DNA of 54,996 nucleotides from Bacteroidales bacterium. Its GTDB lineage: Bacteria; Bacteroidota; Bacteroidia; Bacteroidales; JAFGUD01. The stretch spans positions 1 to 54,996 of the forward strand of contig JAFGXO010000006.1 of NCBI GenBank assembly GCA_016936595.1. The letters run 5' to 3'. The notes under the pieces were generated by a model, which worked only from the letters and a program-made list of their open reading frames with translations, did not search any database and was not told the DNA's origin. The position numbers and the translations under genes were made by a program. How positions within the stretch are numbered: the stretch's first letter is position 1; each line of letters opens with the position of its first letter. This document shows positions 26,038 to 35,530 of this stretch, one piece after another.

Positions 26038-27288
26038 ATGAGCAACATAGAAATAATGTCCCCCGTAGGTAACTTTGAAACCCTATCGGCAGCAATACAA
26101 GGAGGAGCAGATTCTGTATATTTTGGTGTAGAACAACTAAATATGAGAGCAAAATCTGCAAATAATTTTAAAATCTCTGATTTAAACGAAATTGTAGATA
26201 TCTGCAAAACTAACAACGTAAAAACCTACCTTGCCTTAAATACAATAATTTACGACCACGATTTAAAAGTTATGCGAATGCTAATTGATGAAGCAAAAAA
26301 AGCAGATATAACTGCAATAATTGCCTCAGATATTGCTGTTATGAGTTATGCTTTTAAACAAAAAATTGAAATTCATGCTTCTACACAACTTAATATCAGC
26401 AATATTGAAGCATTAAGATTTTACTCAAAATATTTTGACGTAGTTGTTCTTGCTCGCGAATTAAGTTTAATGCAAGTTAGAGCAATATACGATGCGATTC
26501 AGGAAGAGCAAATAAAAGGTCCATCAGGAAAACTTGTTGAATTAGAAATTTTTGCACATGGAGCATTGTGCATGGCTGTATCTGGAAAATGTTATTTAAG
26601 TTTACACGAAAAAAACTCCTCGGCAAACAGAGGAGCATGTCAACAAACTTGCCGACACGCCTACACGGTAACGAACAAAGAAACAGGCTACGAATTAGAA
26701 GTTGATAATGAATACATTATGTCGCCCAAAGATTTGTCAACTATTGATTTTTTAGACAAAATAATTGAAAGTGGAGTAACAGTACTAAAACTTGAAGGAA
26801 GAGCACGTCCGGCAGAATATGTTAGAACTGTAACCGAAGTTTATAAACAAGCGATAATAGATGTTGAAAACGGCAACTATAATAAAGAAACAATAAAAGA
26901 ATACAATAACCGCCTCGAAAGAATTTTTAATCGAGGATTTTGGGACGGTTATTATCTTGGCCGTAAGCTTGGAGAATGGTCTGAAGTTTACGGATCAAAA
27001 GCAACAAGAAAAAAACAATTTATTGGAATTGTTACAAATTATTACTCTAAAATTGGTGTTGCCGAAATACAACTAAAAGCCGACACACTAAATATTGATG
27101 ACGAAATTTTAATAATTGGCACAACCACAGGAGCCGTTGAAGACAAAATTAAAGAAATAAGGAAAGAACTAAACCCGATTGATACAGCAAAAAAAGGAGA
27201 TACAATATCAATTGCCGTTCCGGAACTTGTAAGAAGAAATGACAAACTTTACAAACTTGAAAAAACCATTTTCGACAAAAATAAATAA
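26038..27288 (+). CDS. trhP: Peptidase U32 family protein, TrhP/YegQ-like (tRNA hydroxylation)
   Basis: The 416-residue protein belongs to the U32 collagenase-like peptidase family and most resembles TrhP (YegQ), which takes part in prephenate-dependent 5-hydroxyuridine formation at tRNA position 34. The signature is EIFAHGALCMAVSGKCYL, followed by ANRGACQQTCRHAY, with the conserved cysteines that may hold an iron-sulfur cluster. The N-terminal TIM-barrel begins EIMSPVGNFETLSAAIQGGA. A C-terminal beta domain is present from about 330. The paralogue RlhA has a different cysteine-region pattern. A protease role cannot be excluded by sequence. Confidence 0.85.
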   Translation: MSNIEIMSPVGNFETLSAAIQGGADSVYFGVEQLNMRAKSANNFKISDLNEIVDICKTNNVKTYLALNTIIYDHDLKVMRMLIDEAKKADITAIIASDIAVMSYAFKQKIEIHASTQLNISNIEALRFYSKYFDVVVLARELSLMQVRAIYDAIQEEQIKGPSGKLVELEIFAHGALCMAVSGKCYLSLHEKNSSANRGACQQTCRHAYTVTNKETGYELEVDNEYIMSPKDLSTIDFLDKIIESGVTVLKLEGRARPAEYVRTVTEVYKQAIIDVENGNYNKETIKEYNNRLERIFNRGFWDGYYLGRKLGEWSEVYGSKATRKKQFIGIVTNYYSKIGVAEIQLKADTLNIDDEILIIGTTTGAVEDKIKEIRKELNPIDTAKKGDTISIAVPELVRRNDKLYKLEKTIFDKNK

Positions 27289-27307
27289 AATCAACAAAAC
27301 TTAACCA

Positions 27308-27691
27308 ATGCACCGCACAATTTTGGGACACATAAAAAGAAGATTAAAAAGTTTTAAATACGCATTTAACGGACTATTCTATGTGATAACAACACAAACT
27401 AATATGCAAATACACATATTAACAATGATTATTGTTGTTGTAAGCGGTTTTTTTTTTAAAATATCTACCACTCAATGGCTTTTTCTTGTACTCGCAATTG
27501 CATTAGTGCTTGTTTCAGAGATAGTTAACACAACTATTGAAGAAATTGTAAATTTTATCTCACCCGAATATCATAAAAAAGCGGGCTTAATAAAAGATCT
27601 TGGAGCAGCATTTGTTTTACTTGCTGCAATCTTCGCAATCGTTGTCGGAATAATTATTTTTTCTCCTAAAATTTTTGAATTATTCTCCTAA
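27308..27691 (+). CDS. dgkA: Diacylglycerol/undecaprenol kinase family protein
   Basis: The 127-residue DgkA-type kinase has three transmembrane helices, at about 40-56, 58-78 and 97-122. The conserved active-site stretch is VNTTIEEIVNFISPEYHKKA, then GLIKDLGAAFVLLAA, corresponding to the family's ELLNTAIE and KDxxxxAVLL motifs. It phosphorylates diacylglycerol or undecaprenol in the inner membrane. The Gram-positive-like soluble N-terminus (HIKRRLKSFKYAFNG) suggests the undecaprenol kinase branch. It lies 19 bp behind the U32 gene and is probably co-transcribed. Confidence 0.9.
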   Translation: MHRTILGHIKRRLKSFKYAFNGLFYVITTQTNMQIHILTMIIVVVSGFFFKISTTQWLFLVLAIALVLVSEIVNTTIEEIVNFISPEYHKKAGLIKDLGAAFVLLAAIFAIVVGIIIFSPKIFELFS

Positions 27692-27743
27692 AAATCAACA
27701 CAATACACGATAAAATAATAAAAATAAAAAAAACACTCAAAAA

Positions 27744-27773
27744 TTTGCATTTTAAAAAATTTTAATACTTTTG
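27744..27773 (+). promoter_or_regulatory. Strong Bacteroidota-type promoter with a ~180-nt leader
   Basis: TTTG at 27744-27747 and TACTTTTG at 27766-27773 are separated by 18 nt. Both are full consensus matches. Transcription would start near 27780, giving a leader of about 180 nt to the ATG at 27964. The leader contains TACCTGAA (27863-27870) complementary to TTCAGGTA (27939-27946), and a repeated TTTAACCGCA-like block. Confidence 0.6.
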
Positions 27774-27963
27774 CACTCCAATTTTTTTAACCGCAAAACA
27801 ACTTAAAGGCTTAATAAACAAGAAATTAAACCTAAAATTTATTATTTTATAACATTAAAGCTTACCTGAATACATTTCCTCTAAGAAATATTTAACCGCA
27901 TTTATAATTCACTATTTTTTACTTTGGAAACTTTTTGTTTCAGGTATGTAAAAATAACAAAAC

Positions 27964-28677
27964 ATGAGCACAATTTTATTAATCGGATTGAACACAATTA
28001 TTACATTATTTGGAACAAACTATACTAACACAAATAATGAAACATTTCCGGAAAAACAAATAGCAGAAGAACAAATACTTCTTCAATCAGCAAATTACTA
28101 TTATTCACAAAACGGCAAACTAATAAAAACTGAAACAAACAACTCGGAAGCTGATAAATATTTTGTAATAATAGACCAAGACAGAGTTATAGAAATAAAA
28201 CTAACAAACTCAAATAAAATAGTTCACGGAAACGAAATAGGCTATTTAGCAAGAATTCTATCAGCAGAAACATTAATTTACGAAAAAAATGACAAAGTTT
28301 ATAACATATCTATGTTCACAAGAATTTGCATTGCAGAAACTATAAAAAACCGAAAAAATTCAAACTTAGGCTTTTATAAAAATTACAAAACATTTAAAAG
28401 CGTAATTACAAATACCGGATATGCAACAAATGCAAAACAGTACACAAAACCTTTCACCTGGATGGAAAATAAAATAGCAAAAAAACGCTTTGTCCAAGAA
28501 GTTCTACCGGCAGCTATTTATATTTACTTTTACAACACAAACCATACAAATGGAGCAACAGGATTTATTACTCCGGCAAAAATGAGCACAGATATGTACC
28601 AAAAATTCAAAAAACGTACTTTAATTGAAATCCCGGGAATTGATCCATTCTACGAATTTACTTTTTGGCGTTATTAA
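27964..28677 (+). CDS. Secreted protein with weak SleB-type cell-wall hydrolase resemblance
   Basis: The 237-residue protein starts with a hydrophobic segment (residues 1-18) that can act as a signal or anchor. The middle region, YLARILSAETLIYEKN and then ICIAETIKNRKNS with YKTFKSVITNTGYATNAKQY, resembles the SleB/Hydrolase_2 layout: an early glutamate, an xxxNR helix, then aromatic-rich loops. The late part reads YNTNHTNGATGFITPAK. The match is from pattern memory and is weak; I would not assign activity without a profile search. It has its own strong promoter and a perfect 16-bp terminator stem downstream, so it is a single-gene transcript. Confidence 0.5.
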   Translation: MSTILLIGLNTIITLFGTNYTNTNNETFPEKQIAEEQILLQSANYYYSQNGKLIKTETNNSEADKYFVIIDQDRVIEIKLTNSNKIVHGNEIGYLARILSAETLIYEKNDKVYNISMFTRICIAETIKNRKNSNLGFYKNYKTFKSVITNTGYATNAKQYTKPFTWMENKIAKKRFVQEVLPAAIYIYFYNTNHTNGATGFITPAKMSTDMYQKFKKRTLIEIPGIDPFYEFTFWRY

Positions 28678-28710
28678 AATGATAAAGAAAACAACAAAAC
28701 ACCTCTAAAA

Positions 28711-28753
28711 TAAAATTAAAAATAAGCATAAATTACACTTATTTTTAATTTTA
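28711..28753 (+). terminator. AT-rich terminator stem after the secreted protein gene
   Basis: TAAAATTAAAAATAAG (28711-28726) and CTTATTTTTAATTTTA (28738-28753) pair perfectly over 16 bp around an 11-nt loop, with a T-rich tail following. The stem is nearly pure A/T, so its strength is uncertain. Confidence 0.6.
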
Positions 28754-28876
28754 ACATTTTTTTAACATACCACAAAAAACTAATAAATAGAGACTTATGA
28801 CAAATCGGGAAACTTTTTTTTATTTACAGTTTTCAAGTTTAAAAGTTTTTATTTCATTTGCATAAAATCTTTATTG

Positions 28877-29482
28877 ATGGAAAAAGAACATGAAATAATA
28901 GAAAAAGCCAGAAATCTCTTTATGAAATATGGGTTTAGAAGCATTACAATGGACGATTTAGCTCACGAACTAAGTATTTCAAAAAAAACACTTTATAATT
29001 TTATTAAAGATAAGGCAGACTTAATCAGAAAAATTACTCATGCTGAAATAATGAAAATGACAAAACACATGCGTGATATTTTTGAAAATAGTGCCAATAC
29101 AATTGATAGAATGATTAAAATCAATGTACTTGTTATAGAAATGAGACGAAATACTCCGGCAAACGTAAAATACGATTTACAAAAATACTATCCTGAAATT
29201 GCAGAAGAAGTAAAAAAATTACTTGAACAAAAAATGTTTGAAGCAATAAAAGAAAATCATGAACTTGGAAAAAAAGAAGGTGTAATAAGGTTAGATTTAG
29301 AAACAGATATTATTGCATCATTACAAGTATGCAGAAGTAACATAATTGAAAATATTATTGAAATTTTAGACAAATACAATTACGAAAAAATTTTGAACGA
29401 AATATTTGATTACCATATTAGAGCAATTACAACTCCTAAAGGGTTAGAATATTATTTAAAAAACTACAAAAACAATCTATAA
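28877..29482 (+). CDS. TetR/AcrR-family transcriptional regulator
   Basis: This 201-residue regulator has an N-terminal TetR helix-turn-helix (about residues 5-50: EIIEKARNLFMKYGFRSITM, then LAHELSISKKTLYNFIKDK) and a helical ligand-binding domain. It overlaps by 1 nt the TolC gene of a complete RND efflux operon, so it very probably represses that operon in response to pump substrates. I use ATG at 28877; a TTG one codon earlier adds nothing. No clear palindromic operator was found in the 196-bp upstream region. Confidence 0.9.
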   Translation: MEKEHEIIEKARNLFMKYGFRSITMDDLAHELSISKKTLYNFIKDKADLIRKITHAEIMKMTKHMRDIFENSANTIDRMIKINVLVIEMRRNTPANVKYDLQKYYPEIAEEVKKLLEQKMFEAIKENHELGKKEGVIRLDLETDIIASLQVCRSNIIENIIEILDKYNYEKILNEIFDYHIRAITTPKGLEYYLKNYKNNL

Positions 29483-30870
29483 TGAAAATTAATTTTATAC
29501 TTATTTGGATATTGATATTAGGAATATCAGTTAAAGCACAAACAGACAGCGTATATCATTTTTCTATAAATGAAGCAGTTAGCTTCGCTATTGAGAATAA
29601 TATTAATGTTCAAAACAGCGAATTAGACATTAAAAAAGCTAAATGGAAAGTTTGGGAAACAACTGCTATTGGGTTGCCACAAGTTAGCGGAAGTGTAAAA
29701 TATCAGAATTTTCCGGATATTCCAACTCAACTAATGCCAAACTTTATAATGCCTGCAGTAATAGGAGTTAACACTCAATATTTTGGATTAATACCAACCG
29801 CTCCAATACCCGATGAAGGAGAAAAATTTGAAGTACAATTTGGCAGCAAACACAACGCAGATTGGGGAATTAGTGTTTCTCAAATTATTTTTAGCGGCGA
29901 ATACATTGTAGGTTTACAAGCAGCAAGAACCTATAAATTAATATCTGAACAGAATTATGAAAAAGCAAAAATCGAAATAAAATCTACCGTTGAACAAGCT
30001 TATTTTTTAGCACTTATTGCAAAACAAAGTCTTTCTATAATGCAACAAAACTATGCAAATATTGAAAAACTTCTTAACGACACTCAAAAAATGGTAGATG
30101 CAGGTGTAGCCGAACAAACTCAAGCAGATCAAGTTAAAATTTTGCAACTTAATTTAAAAAATCAAATTTCATCGCTTAAACGCCAAGAGCAACTTTCTAC
30201 ACTAATGATTAATCTACAATTAGGTCTTTTACCAACAGATAGTGTAAACTTAACAAGCACACTACCCGAAGTAATAAATAATTTATCAATACAATTAGCT
30301 GGTCAATCATTTGATGTAAATTCCAACATTGATTATCAAATGATGAACACTCAAGTACAATTAAAAACATTAGATCTAAGAAGATCTCAAAGCACAGCTC
30401 TTCCAACTGTTGTTGGATTTTACTCGTATTCGCAACAAGCCATGAGAGATGAATTTAACTTTTTAGATAATAGTTACCCTTGGTTTCCAACATCAGTTGT
30501 TGGCGTAAAAGTTGAAATTCCAATTTTCAGCAGCGGACAACGAACAGCTGTTATTCAACAAAAGAAAATTGAACTTTACCAAGCAGTAAATCAACAAACC
30601 TTATTAGATCAACAATTAAGCATGCAATTTATTCAAACAAAAAGTGATTTTTTAAATGCTTACGACAACTTTTTAAGTCAAGAACAAAACATGAACTTAT
30701 CATTAAAAATATATAACGACACACAAATAAAATTCAAACAAGGTACTTCAAGCAGTATGGATTTAACATCAGTACAAAATCAATACCTACAAGCAGAAGC
30801 AAATTACTATCAAGCTTTAATGCAATTACTAAATTCAAAAACAGCTTTAGAAAAATTAATTAATCAATAA
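29482..30870 (+). CDS. TolC-family outer-membrane efflux protein
   Basis: The 462-residue protein forms the outer-membrane channel of the tripartite pump. It has a Sec signal peptide (residues 1-19, ending in ISVKA-Q) and two repeated TolC (OEP) units of long amphipathic helices. These are visible as heptad-rich stretches such as NYEKAKIEIKSTVEQAYFLA and QGTSSSMDLTSVQNQYLQAE, the latter being the family C-terminal motif. The ATG overlaps the tetR stop codon (TAATG). The adaptor gene follows 20 bp downstream. Confidence 0.93.
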   Translation: MKINFILIWILILGISVKAQTDSVYHFSINEAVSFAIENNINVQNSELDIKKAKWKVWETTAIGLPQVSGSVKYQNFPDIPTQLMPNFIMPAVIGVNTQYFGLIPTAPIPDEGEKFEVQFGSKHNADWGISVSQIIFSGEYIVGLQAARTYKLISEQNYEKAKIEIKSTVEQAYFLALIAKQSLSIMQQNYANIEKLLNDTQKMVDAGVAEQTQADQVKILQLNLKNQISSLKRQEQLSTLMINLQLGLLPTDSVNLTSTLPEVINNLSIQLAGQSFDVNSNIDYQMMNTQVQLKTLDLRRSQSTALPTVVGFYSYSQQAMRDEFNFLDNSYPWFPTSVVGVKVEIPIFSSGQRTAVIQQKKIELYQAVNQQTLLDQQLSMQFIQTKSDFLNAYDNFLSQEQNMNLSLKIYNDTQIKFKQGTSSSMDLTSVQNQYLQAEANYYQALMQLLNSKTALEKLINQ

Positions 30871-30890
30871 AATATTTAAACCTCATAAAA

Positions 30891-32024
30891 ATGAAAAAAA
30901 CAATTATCGCAACAATAGTAATAGTTGCCTTATTATCAGGTTGTTCTTCTTCTCCAAACTCAAATGAAGAAATACAAAATCAAATAATGAGCTATAGACA
31001 ACAAATTGCAAATATTAATAAAAAAATTGCAGAACTCGAAAATCAACTTGGAGCAGACAGCACAATATACAATGATAATTTACTAATTGACACTCAAAAA
31101 GTTCAGTTAAGTTATTATGAACATTTTATTACTGTAACAGCAAATGTTGATGCTGAAAAAAATGCTCTAATAAGCCCACAAATGAACGGTCAGGTCATTG
31201 GAATTTACGTGCAAGAAGGCCAAACAGTTAATCAGGGCAAACTTTTAGCAAAAATAAACGATGATATTCTTCAAAAAAACTTAGCACAACTACAAACAAG
31301 TTTATTTTTGGCCGACACTATGTATCAAAAACAGAAAAGACTTTTTGATCAAAATGTGATTTCAGAGGTACAATATCTACAAGCAAAGAATCAAAAAGAA
31401 ACTTTAGAAAAAAACATAGAAGTTATTGAATCGCAAATTGCTCAAACACGCATTAACGCTCCATTTTCGGGTATTATTGATAAAGTTGACATAAAAGTTG
31501 GCGAGCTTGCTACACCCGGAAGAGCTGTTTTTCAGCTCGTAAATCTAAACACAATGATTGTTAATGCTGATGTTTCAGAAACTTATTTGCCAAACTTAAA
31601 CATTGGCGACCCTGTTTCAATTACATTTCCTACATATCCCGACATTAAAATTGAAGCAAAAATTTTCCAAAAAGGTAATGTTATTGACCCTGCAAATAGA
31701 ACATTTTGGTTAAAAATAAAATTCCCAAATATCGACCAAAAAATAAAACCCAACATGTTAGCAAATCTACAAATGAAAGATTACGAAGCTAATGATGTAC
31801 TGGTAGTTCCAACAACTATTTTAAATAAAGATATTAACGGCTGGTTTTTGTTTGTTGTTAGTAAAGAAAATAACGAATTTTTTGCACATAAAAGATATGT
31901 TGAAATTGGAGTATCAGACAACAACAATACAATTATTACACAAGGTTTATCCGAAGGAGAAATAGTTATCAACAAAGGATTTAACCAAGTTTCAGACGGA
32001 ATGAAAGTTTCAATTAACAACTAA
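30891..32024 (+). CDS. RND efflux periplasmic adaptor (membrane fusion protein), lipoprotein
   Basis: The 377-residue adaptor connects the RND pump and TolC channel. It has a lipoprotein signal with lipobox LLSGC (cysteine near residue 18). A coiled-coil hairpin flanks a lipoyl half-motif (GQVIGIYVQEGQTVNQGKLL). TRINAPFSGIIDKVDIKVGE is the second lipoyl half typical of HlyD/AcrA proteins. The beta-barrel and membrane-proximal domains follow from about 215. An additional short N-terminal coiled-coil (QIMSYRQQIANINKKIAELE) precedes the lipoyl domain, as is common in Bacteroidota adaptors. Confidence 0.92.
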   Translation: MKKTIIATIVIVALLSGCSSSPNSNEEIQNQIMSYRQQIANINKKIAELENQLGADSTIYNDNLLIDTQKVQLSYYEHFITVTANVDAEKNALISPQMNGQVIGIYVQEGQTVNQGKLLAKINDDILQKNLAQLQTSLFLADTMYQKQKRLFDQNVISEVQYLQAKNQKETLEKNIEVIESQIAQTRINAPFSGIIDKVDIKVGELATPGRAVFQLVNLNTMIVNADVSETYLPNLNIGDPVSITFPTYPDIKIEAKIFQKGNVIDPANRTFWLKIKFPNIDQKIKPNMLANLQMKDYEANDVLVVPTTILNKDINGWFLFVVSKENNEFFAHKRYVEIGVSDNNNTIITQGLSEGEIVINKGFNQVSDGMKVSINN

Positions 32025-32041
32025 GACCAAAAAATTGTGAA

Positions 32042-35000
32042 ATGGAAGACTTAAAAATTAAAATACGAGATTTTAAATTAACTGCATGGGCTTTAAACAA
32101 TAAAAACACTGTTTATATCGCTCTGTTTGCACTCCTGATTTTTGGATTTTACGCATACAAAAACATGCCCAAAGAACTTTTTCCTGAAATTAATTTCCCT
32201 ACAGTTTTTGTTCAAACAATTTACTCAGGAAACTCAGCGTCTGATATCGAAAACCTGATAACCGATCCCCTGGAAAACGAACTTAACGGACTTGACGGAA
32301 TAAATGAATTACGTTCAACTTCGGCTCAAGATATGTCAATGATTTTTATTGAATATAATCCGGATATAAATATTAGTGATGTTTTACCCGACGTAAAAGA
32401 CGCCGTAGATAGAGCAAAAAGAGATTTACCCGACGATTTAACAATTGATCCAATTGTTATTGAACTCGATTTTTCTGAATTTCCGGTTGTAACAGTAAAT
32501 TTATCAGGAGATTACAATTTAGATGAACTAAAAAAATATGCTGATTTTTTAGAAGAAGAACTAGAAAAAATCAATGAAATTTCTAAAGTTAACATTTCGG
32601 GAATTAGCGAAAAAGAAGTTCAAGTTAATGTTGATTTGCACAAAGCACAAAATTTAGATATTAGTTTTCAAACAATTGAAAATGCTATTAGATTTGAGAA
32701 CGTAACAATGTCGGCAGGTGATGTTATTTTAGACAATACAAGAAAAAGCATCAGAATTGTAGGCGAATTTACCACAATTGATCAAATCAAAAACATTATT
32801 ATTAAAAGTGACAAAGGGAAACCTATTTATCTAAGAGATGTTGCCGAAGTTGTTGAAACATATTCTGATATTGAAAGTATTTCCAGATTAGATAGTCAGC
32901 CTGTAGTTTCTTTACAAATTGTCAAAAAAAATGGAGAAAACGTTTTATCTGCTGTTCAACAAGTAATTGAAAGAATAGAATTAGCAAAAGTAAACGAAGA
33001 AATTCCCGCAAATTTAAATATCACCATAACAAACGATCAATCGAAAAAAGTAAACATGCTACTGGGCAACTTAGAAAACAACCTTATTTCGGGAGTAATT
33101 TTTGTTGTTCTAATTTTGTTACTGTTCCTTGGCTTACGAAACTCAATATTGGTTGGATTTTCTATTCCAATGTCAATGTTTTTATCTTTTGCTGTTTTAG
33201 GCGTAATGGGAAAAACTGTAAACATGATTACTCTTTTCTCAATGATACTTGCCTTGGGAATGCTTGTTGATAATGCCATAGTTGTTGTTGAAAACATTTA
33301 TCGGTTTGTTGACAAAGGATTTAGTATAAAAGACGCAGCACGAAAAGCAACGTCAGAAGTTGCAGGACCAATTATCGCATCAACTTTAACTACATTAGCT
33401 GCATTTTTCCCTCTTATTTTTTGGAATGATATTATGGGCGAATTTATGAAGCTTTTACCAATAACATTAATAATTGTTTTAACTTCATCACTTATAAATG
33501 CACTTATTTTTACTCCTGTTTTAAGCATTAAATTTATAAAAAAAGCAGAAGAAATTAAAAAACCAAACATTAAAAAAACACTTATTAGAGTAGGTATAAT
33601 GGTTTTAATATCAATACCATTATATATTGTTGGTGCTAATACACCGGCAAATATTTTATCTATAGTTTCATCTTTAATATTACTTTATACTTTTGTTTTT
33701 TACGACTTATCAAAATGGTTTCAAAACAAGTTTTTGGTATGGCTTGAAGATTTTTATTCAAGATTCATAACATATTCATTAAGAGGAAAAAAGCCTCAGC
33801 TAATTTTAGGATTTGTTACATTATTATTGTTTGTTACCATGTTTTTTTATTTTGGAGTACGTCAACCAAAAGTGATACAATTCCCAAACAATGAACCTAC
33901 TTACATTAATGTTTATGTAGAGCTGCCAATTGATGTAAATATTAACTACACAGATTCAATTATGTCAATAATAGTTGAAGATGTAAACAATCGTCTTTCT
34001 CCATTTTCTTCAATCATAGAATCCGAACTTGTTAACGTTGGGAATGGGGTATCAAACGACAATTCATTTTCTGTTGGTAAAAAATTCAATCAAGGTCAAA
34101 TAACTATTAATTTTGTTGATTACCAGTACCGAAACGGAATAAACACATCTGAAATATCACAAGACTTATCTCGATTTTTAAAAAACAGGTATCCGGGAGT
34201 AAATATTTACATTTCTAAAAACTCAATGGGCCCTCCTTCAGGAAAACCAATTAACATTGAACTTCACGGAAATGATTTTGACCAACTAATTAGATATAGC
34301 GACTCTATTATTTCTATAATTGAAAACGCAAATATTGACGGAATTGAAAAATTAACATTAGATATTGAAACAAATAAACCTGAATTAATAATTAGTGTTG
34401 ACAAAGATAAAGCAGGAAGATTTGGCCTTACTACAATGCAAGTTGCCTCAACAATCAGAACATCATTGTTTGGGTCAGAAGTAACAAAATTTAAAACTGA
34501 CGATGACGACATTCCTGTAAATGTTAGATTCGACAAAGCATACAGGTATAACCTTGCTGCCTTAATGAACCAGTCAATAACATTCAGAAACCAACAAGGA
34601 CAATTAATTAAAATACCTATTTCTTCGGTTGCAACTGTAAGCATAAACAATAGTTTTGATGCGATAAAACACGTTGATACAAAACGCACAATAACAATAT
34701 CTTCAAATGTAATTGAGGGATACAATGCTAACGCTATTAACCAATTAATTAGAGGAGAACTTACAAGCCTTAAACTTCCCAAAGGATATTTTTATGAGTT
34801 TACAGGCGAACAAGAAGACATGAAAAAATCTATGGAATTTTTATCTATAGCCATGATTATTGCAATATCACTTATAATGTTAATCCTGGTTACTCAATTC
34901 AATTCAATTATAAAACCTTTAATAATTATTGCAAGTGTTGGATTAAGTACTATTGGAGTATTTGGAGGATTAGCAACCTTTAATATGGACTTTGTTGTAA

Positions 35001-35455
35001 TGATGACGGGAATAGGAATAATATCATTAGCCGGAGTTGTAGTTAACAATGCGATTGTTTTAATTGATTACATTGACTACCTGAAAGGACAGCGAAAAAT
35101 AGAATTAGGAATGGATATTGAGGACAATTTACCATTAAGTGAAAATATTACATGCATTATTGAAGCAGGAAAAACACGCTTACGACCGGTACTTTTAACA
35201 GCAATAACAACTATTTTAGGCTTAATAACTTTGGCTTTCGGATTAAACATGAATTTTGGGACATTCTTAAGTGATTTTGATCCTCAAATATATTTTGGAG
35301 GCGATAGCGTTGGATTTTGGAAACCAATGTCGTTAACTGTTATTTTCGGATTAACTTTTGCCACTTTTATGACTCTTATTGTTGTTCCGATTATGTACTT
35401 ATTAGGAAATAAACTTAAACTTAGAATGCAAGACAAGGAAAAACTTAGTTTATAA
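32042..35455 (+). CDS. RND efflux transporter permease (AcrB/HAE-like)
   Basis: The 1137-residue inner-membrane proton antiporter exports toxic compounds through TolC. It shows FPEINFPTVFVQTIYSGNSA at the N-terminal porter domain, TM4 proton-relay motif LVDNAIVVVENIYRF (one aspartate kept, the second replaced by asparagine as in many HAE-type pumps), and TM10-11 region VVVNNAIVLIDYIDYL. Between TM6 and TM7, residues about 514-552 form an extra pair of hydrophobic segments (IRVGIMVLISIPLYIVGA and ILSIVSSLILLYTFVFY). This is why it is longer than AcrB (about 1050). A bidirectional terminator follows. Confidence 0.93.
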   Translation: MEDLKIKIRDFKLTAWALNNKNTVYIALFALLIFGFYAYKNMPKELFPEINFPTVFVQTIYSGNSASDIENLITDPLENELNGLDGINELRSTSAQDMSMIFIEYNPDINISDVLPDVKDAVDRAKRDLPDDLTIDPIVIELDFSEFPVVTVNLSGDYNLDELKKYADFLEEELEKINEISKVNISGISEKEVQVNVDLHKAQNLDISFQTIENAIRFENVTMSAGDVILDNTRKSIRIVGEFTTIDQIKNIIIKSDKGKPIYLRDVAEVVETYSDIESISRLDSQPVVSLQIVKKNGENVLSAVQQVIERIELAKVNEEIPANLNITITNDQSKKVNMLLGNLENNLISGVIFVVLILLLFLGLRNSILVGFSIPMSMFLSFAVLGVMGKTVNMITLFSMILALGMLVDNAIVVVENIYRFVDKGFSIKDAARKATSEVAGPIIASTLTTLAAFFPLIFWNDIMGEFMKLLPITLIIVLTSSLINALIFTPVLSIKFIKKAEEIKKPNIKKTLIRVGIMVLISIPLYIVGANTPANILSIVSSLILLYTFVFYDLSKWFQNKFLVWLEDFYSRFITYSLRGKKPQLILGFVTLLLFVTMFFYFGVRQPKVIQFPNNEPTYINVYVELPIDVNINYTDSIMSIIVEDVNNRLSPFSSIIESELVNVGNGVSNDNSFSVGKKFNQGQITINFVDYQYRNGINTSEISQDLSRFLKNRYPGVNIYISKNSMGPPSGKPINIELHGNDFDQLIRYSDSIISIIENANIDGIEKLTLDIETNKPELIISVDKDKAGRFGLTTMQVASTIRTSLFGSEVTKFKTDDDDIPVNVRFDKAYRYNLAALMNQSITFRNQQGQLIKIPISSVATVSINNSFDAIKHVDTKRTITISSNVIEGYNANAINQLIRGELTSLKLPKGYFYEFTGEQEDMKKSMEFLSIAMIIAISLIMLILVTQFNSIIKPLIIIASVGLSTIGVFGGLATFNMDFVVMMTGIGIISLAGVVVNNAIVLIDYIDYLKGQRKIELGMDIEDNLPLSENITCIIEAGKTRLRPVLLTAITTILGLITLAFGLNMNFGTFLSDFDPQIYFGGDSVGFWKPMSLTVIFGLTFATFMTLIVVPIMYLLGNKLKLRMQDKEKLSL

Positions 35456-35480
35456 AACAATAAAATTTATTTATTCAACA

Positions 35481-35524
35481 AAAAAAACAGTCAGAATCAA
35501 TTAATTGATCTGACTGTTTTTTTT
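35481..35524. terminator. Bidirectional terminator between the RND pump and histidine kinase genes
   Basis: The arms ACAGTCAGA and TCTGACTGT, extended by TCAAT/ATTGA with a one-base bulge, form a long stem flanked by A7 upstream and T8 downstream. It lies between the convergent ends at 35455 and 35531, so it can serve both transcripts. Confidence 0.88.
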
Positions 35525-35530
35525 AAAAAA

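Noticed and set aside
25965-26216. Minus-strand ORF overlapping the GT9 end and the U32 start
   Set aside because: It is the reverse shadow of the plus-strand genes with no family features and poor composition for a real protein.
28797-28865. 22-codon ORF upstream of the tetR-family gene
   Set aside because: It precedes and overlaps a likely -7 region (28854-28861), has phenylalanine-rich low-complexity content and no family match. A chance frame is more likely.
34264-34782. 172-codon minus-strand frame inside the RND permease gene
   Set aside because: It mirrors a conserved part of the permease in the opposite strand. Length alone is explained by codon bias in AT-rich DNA.
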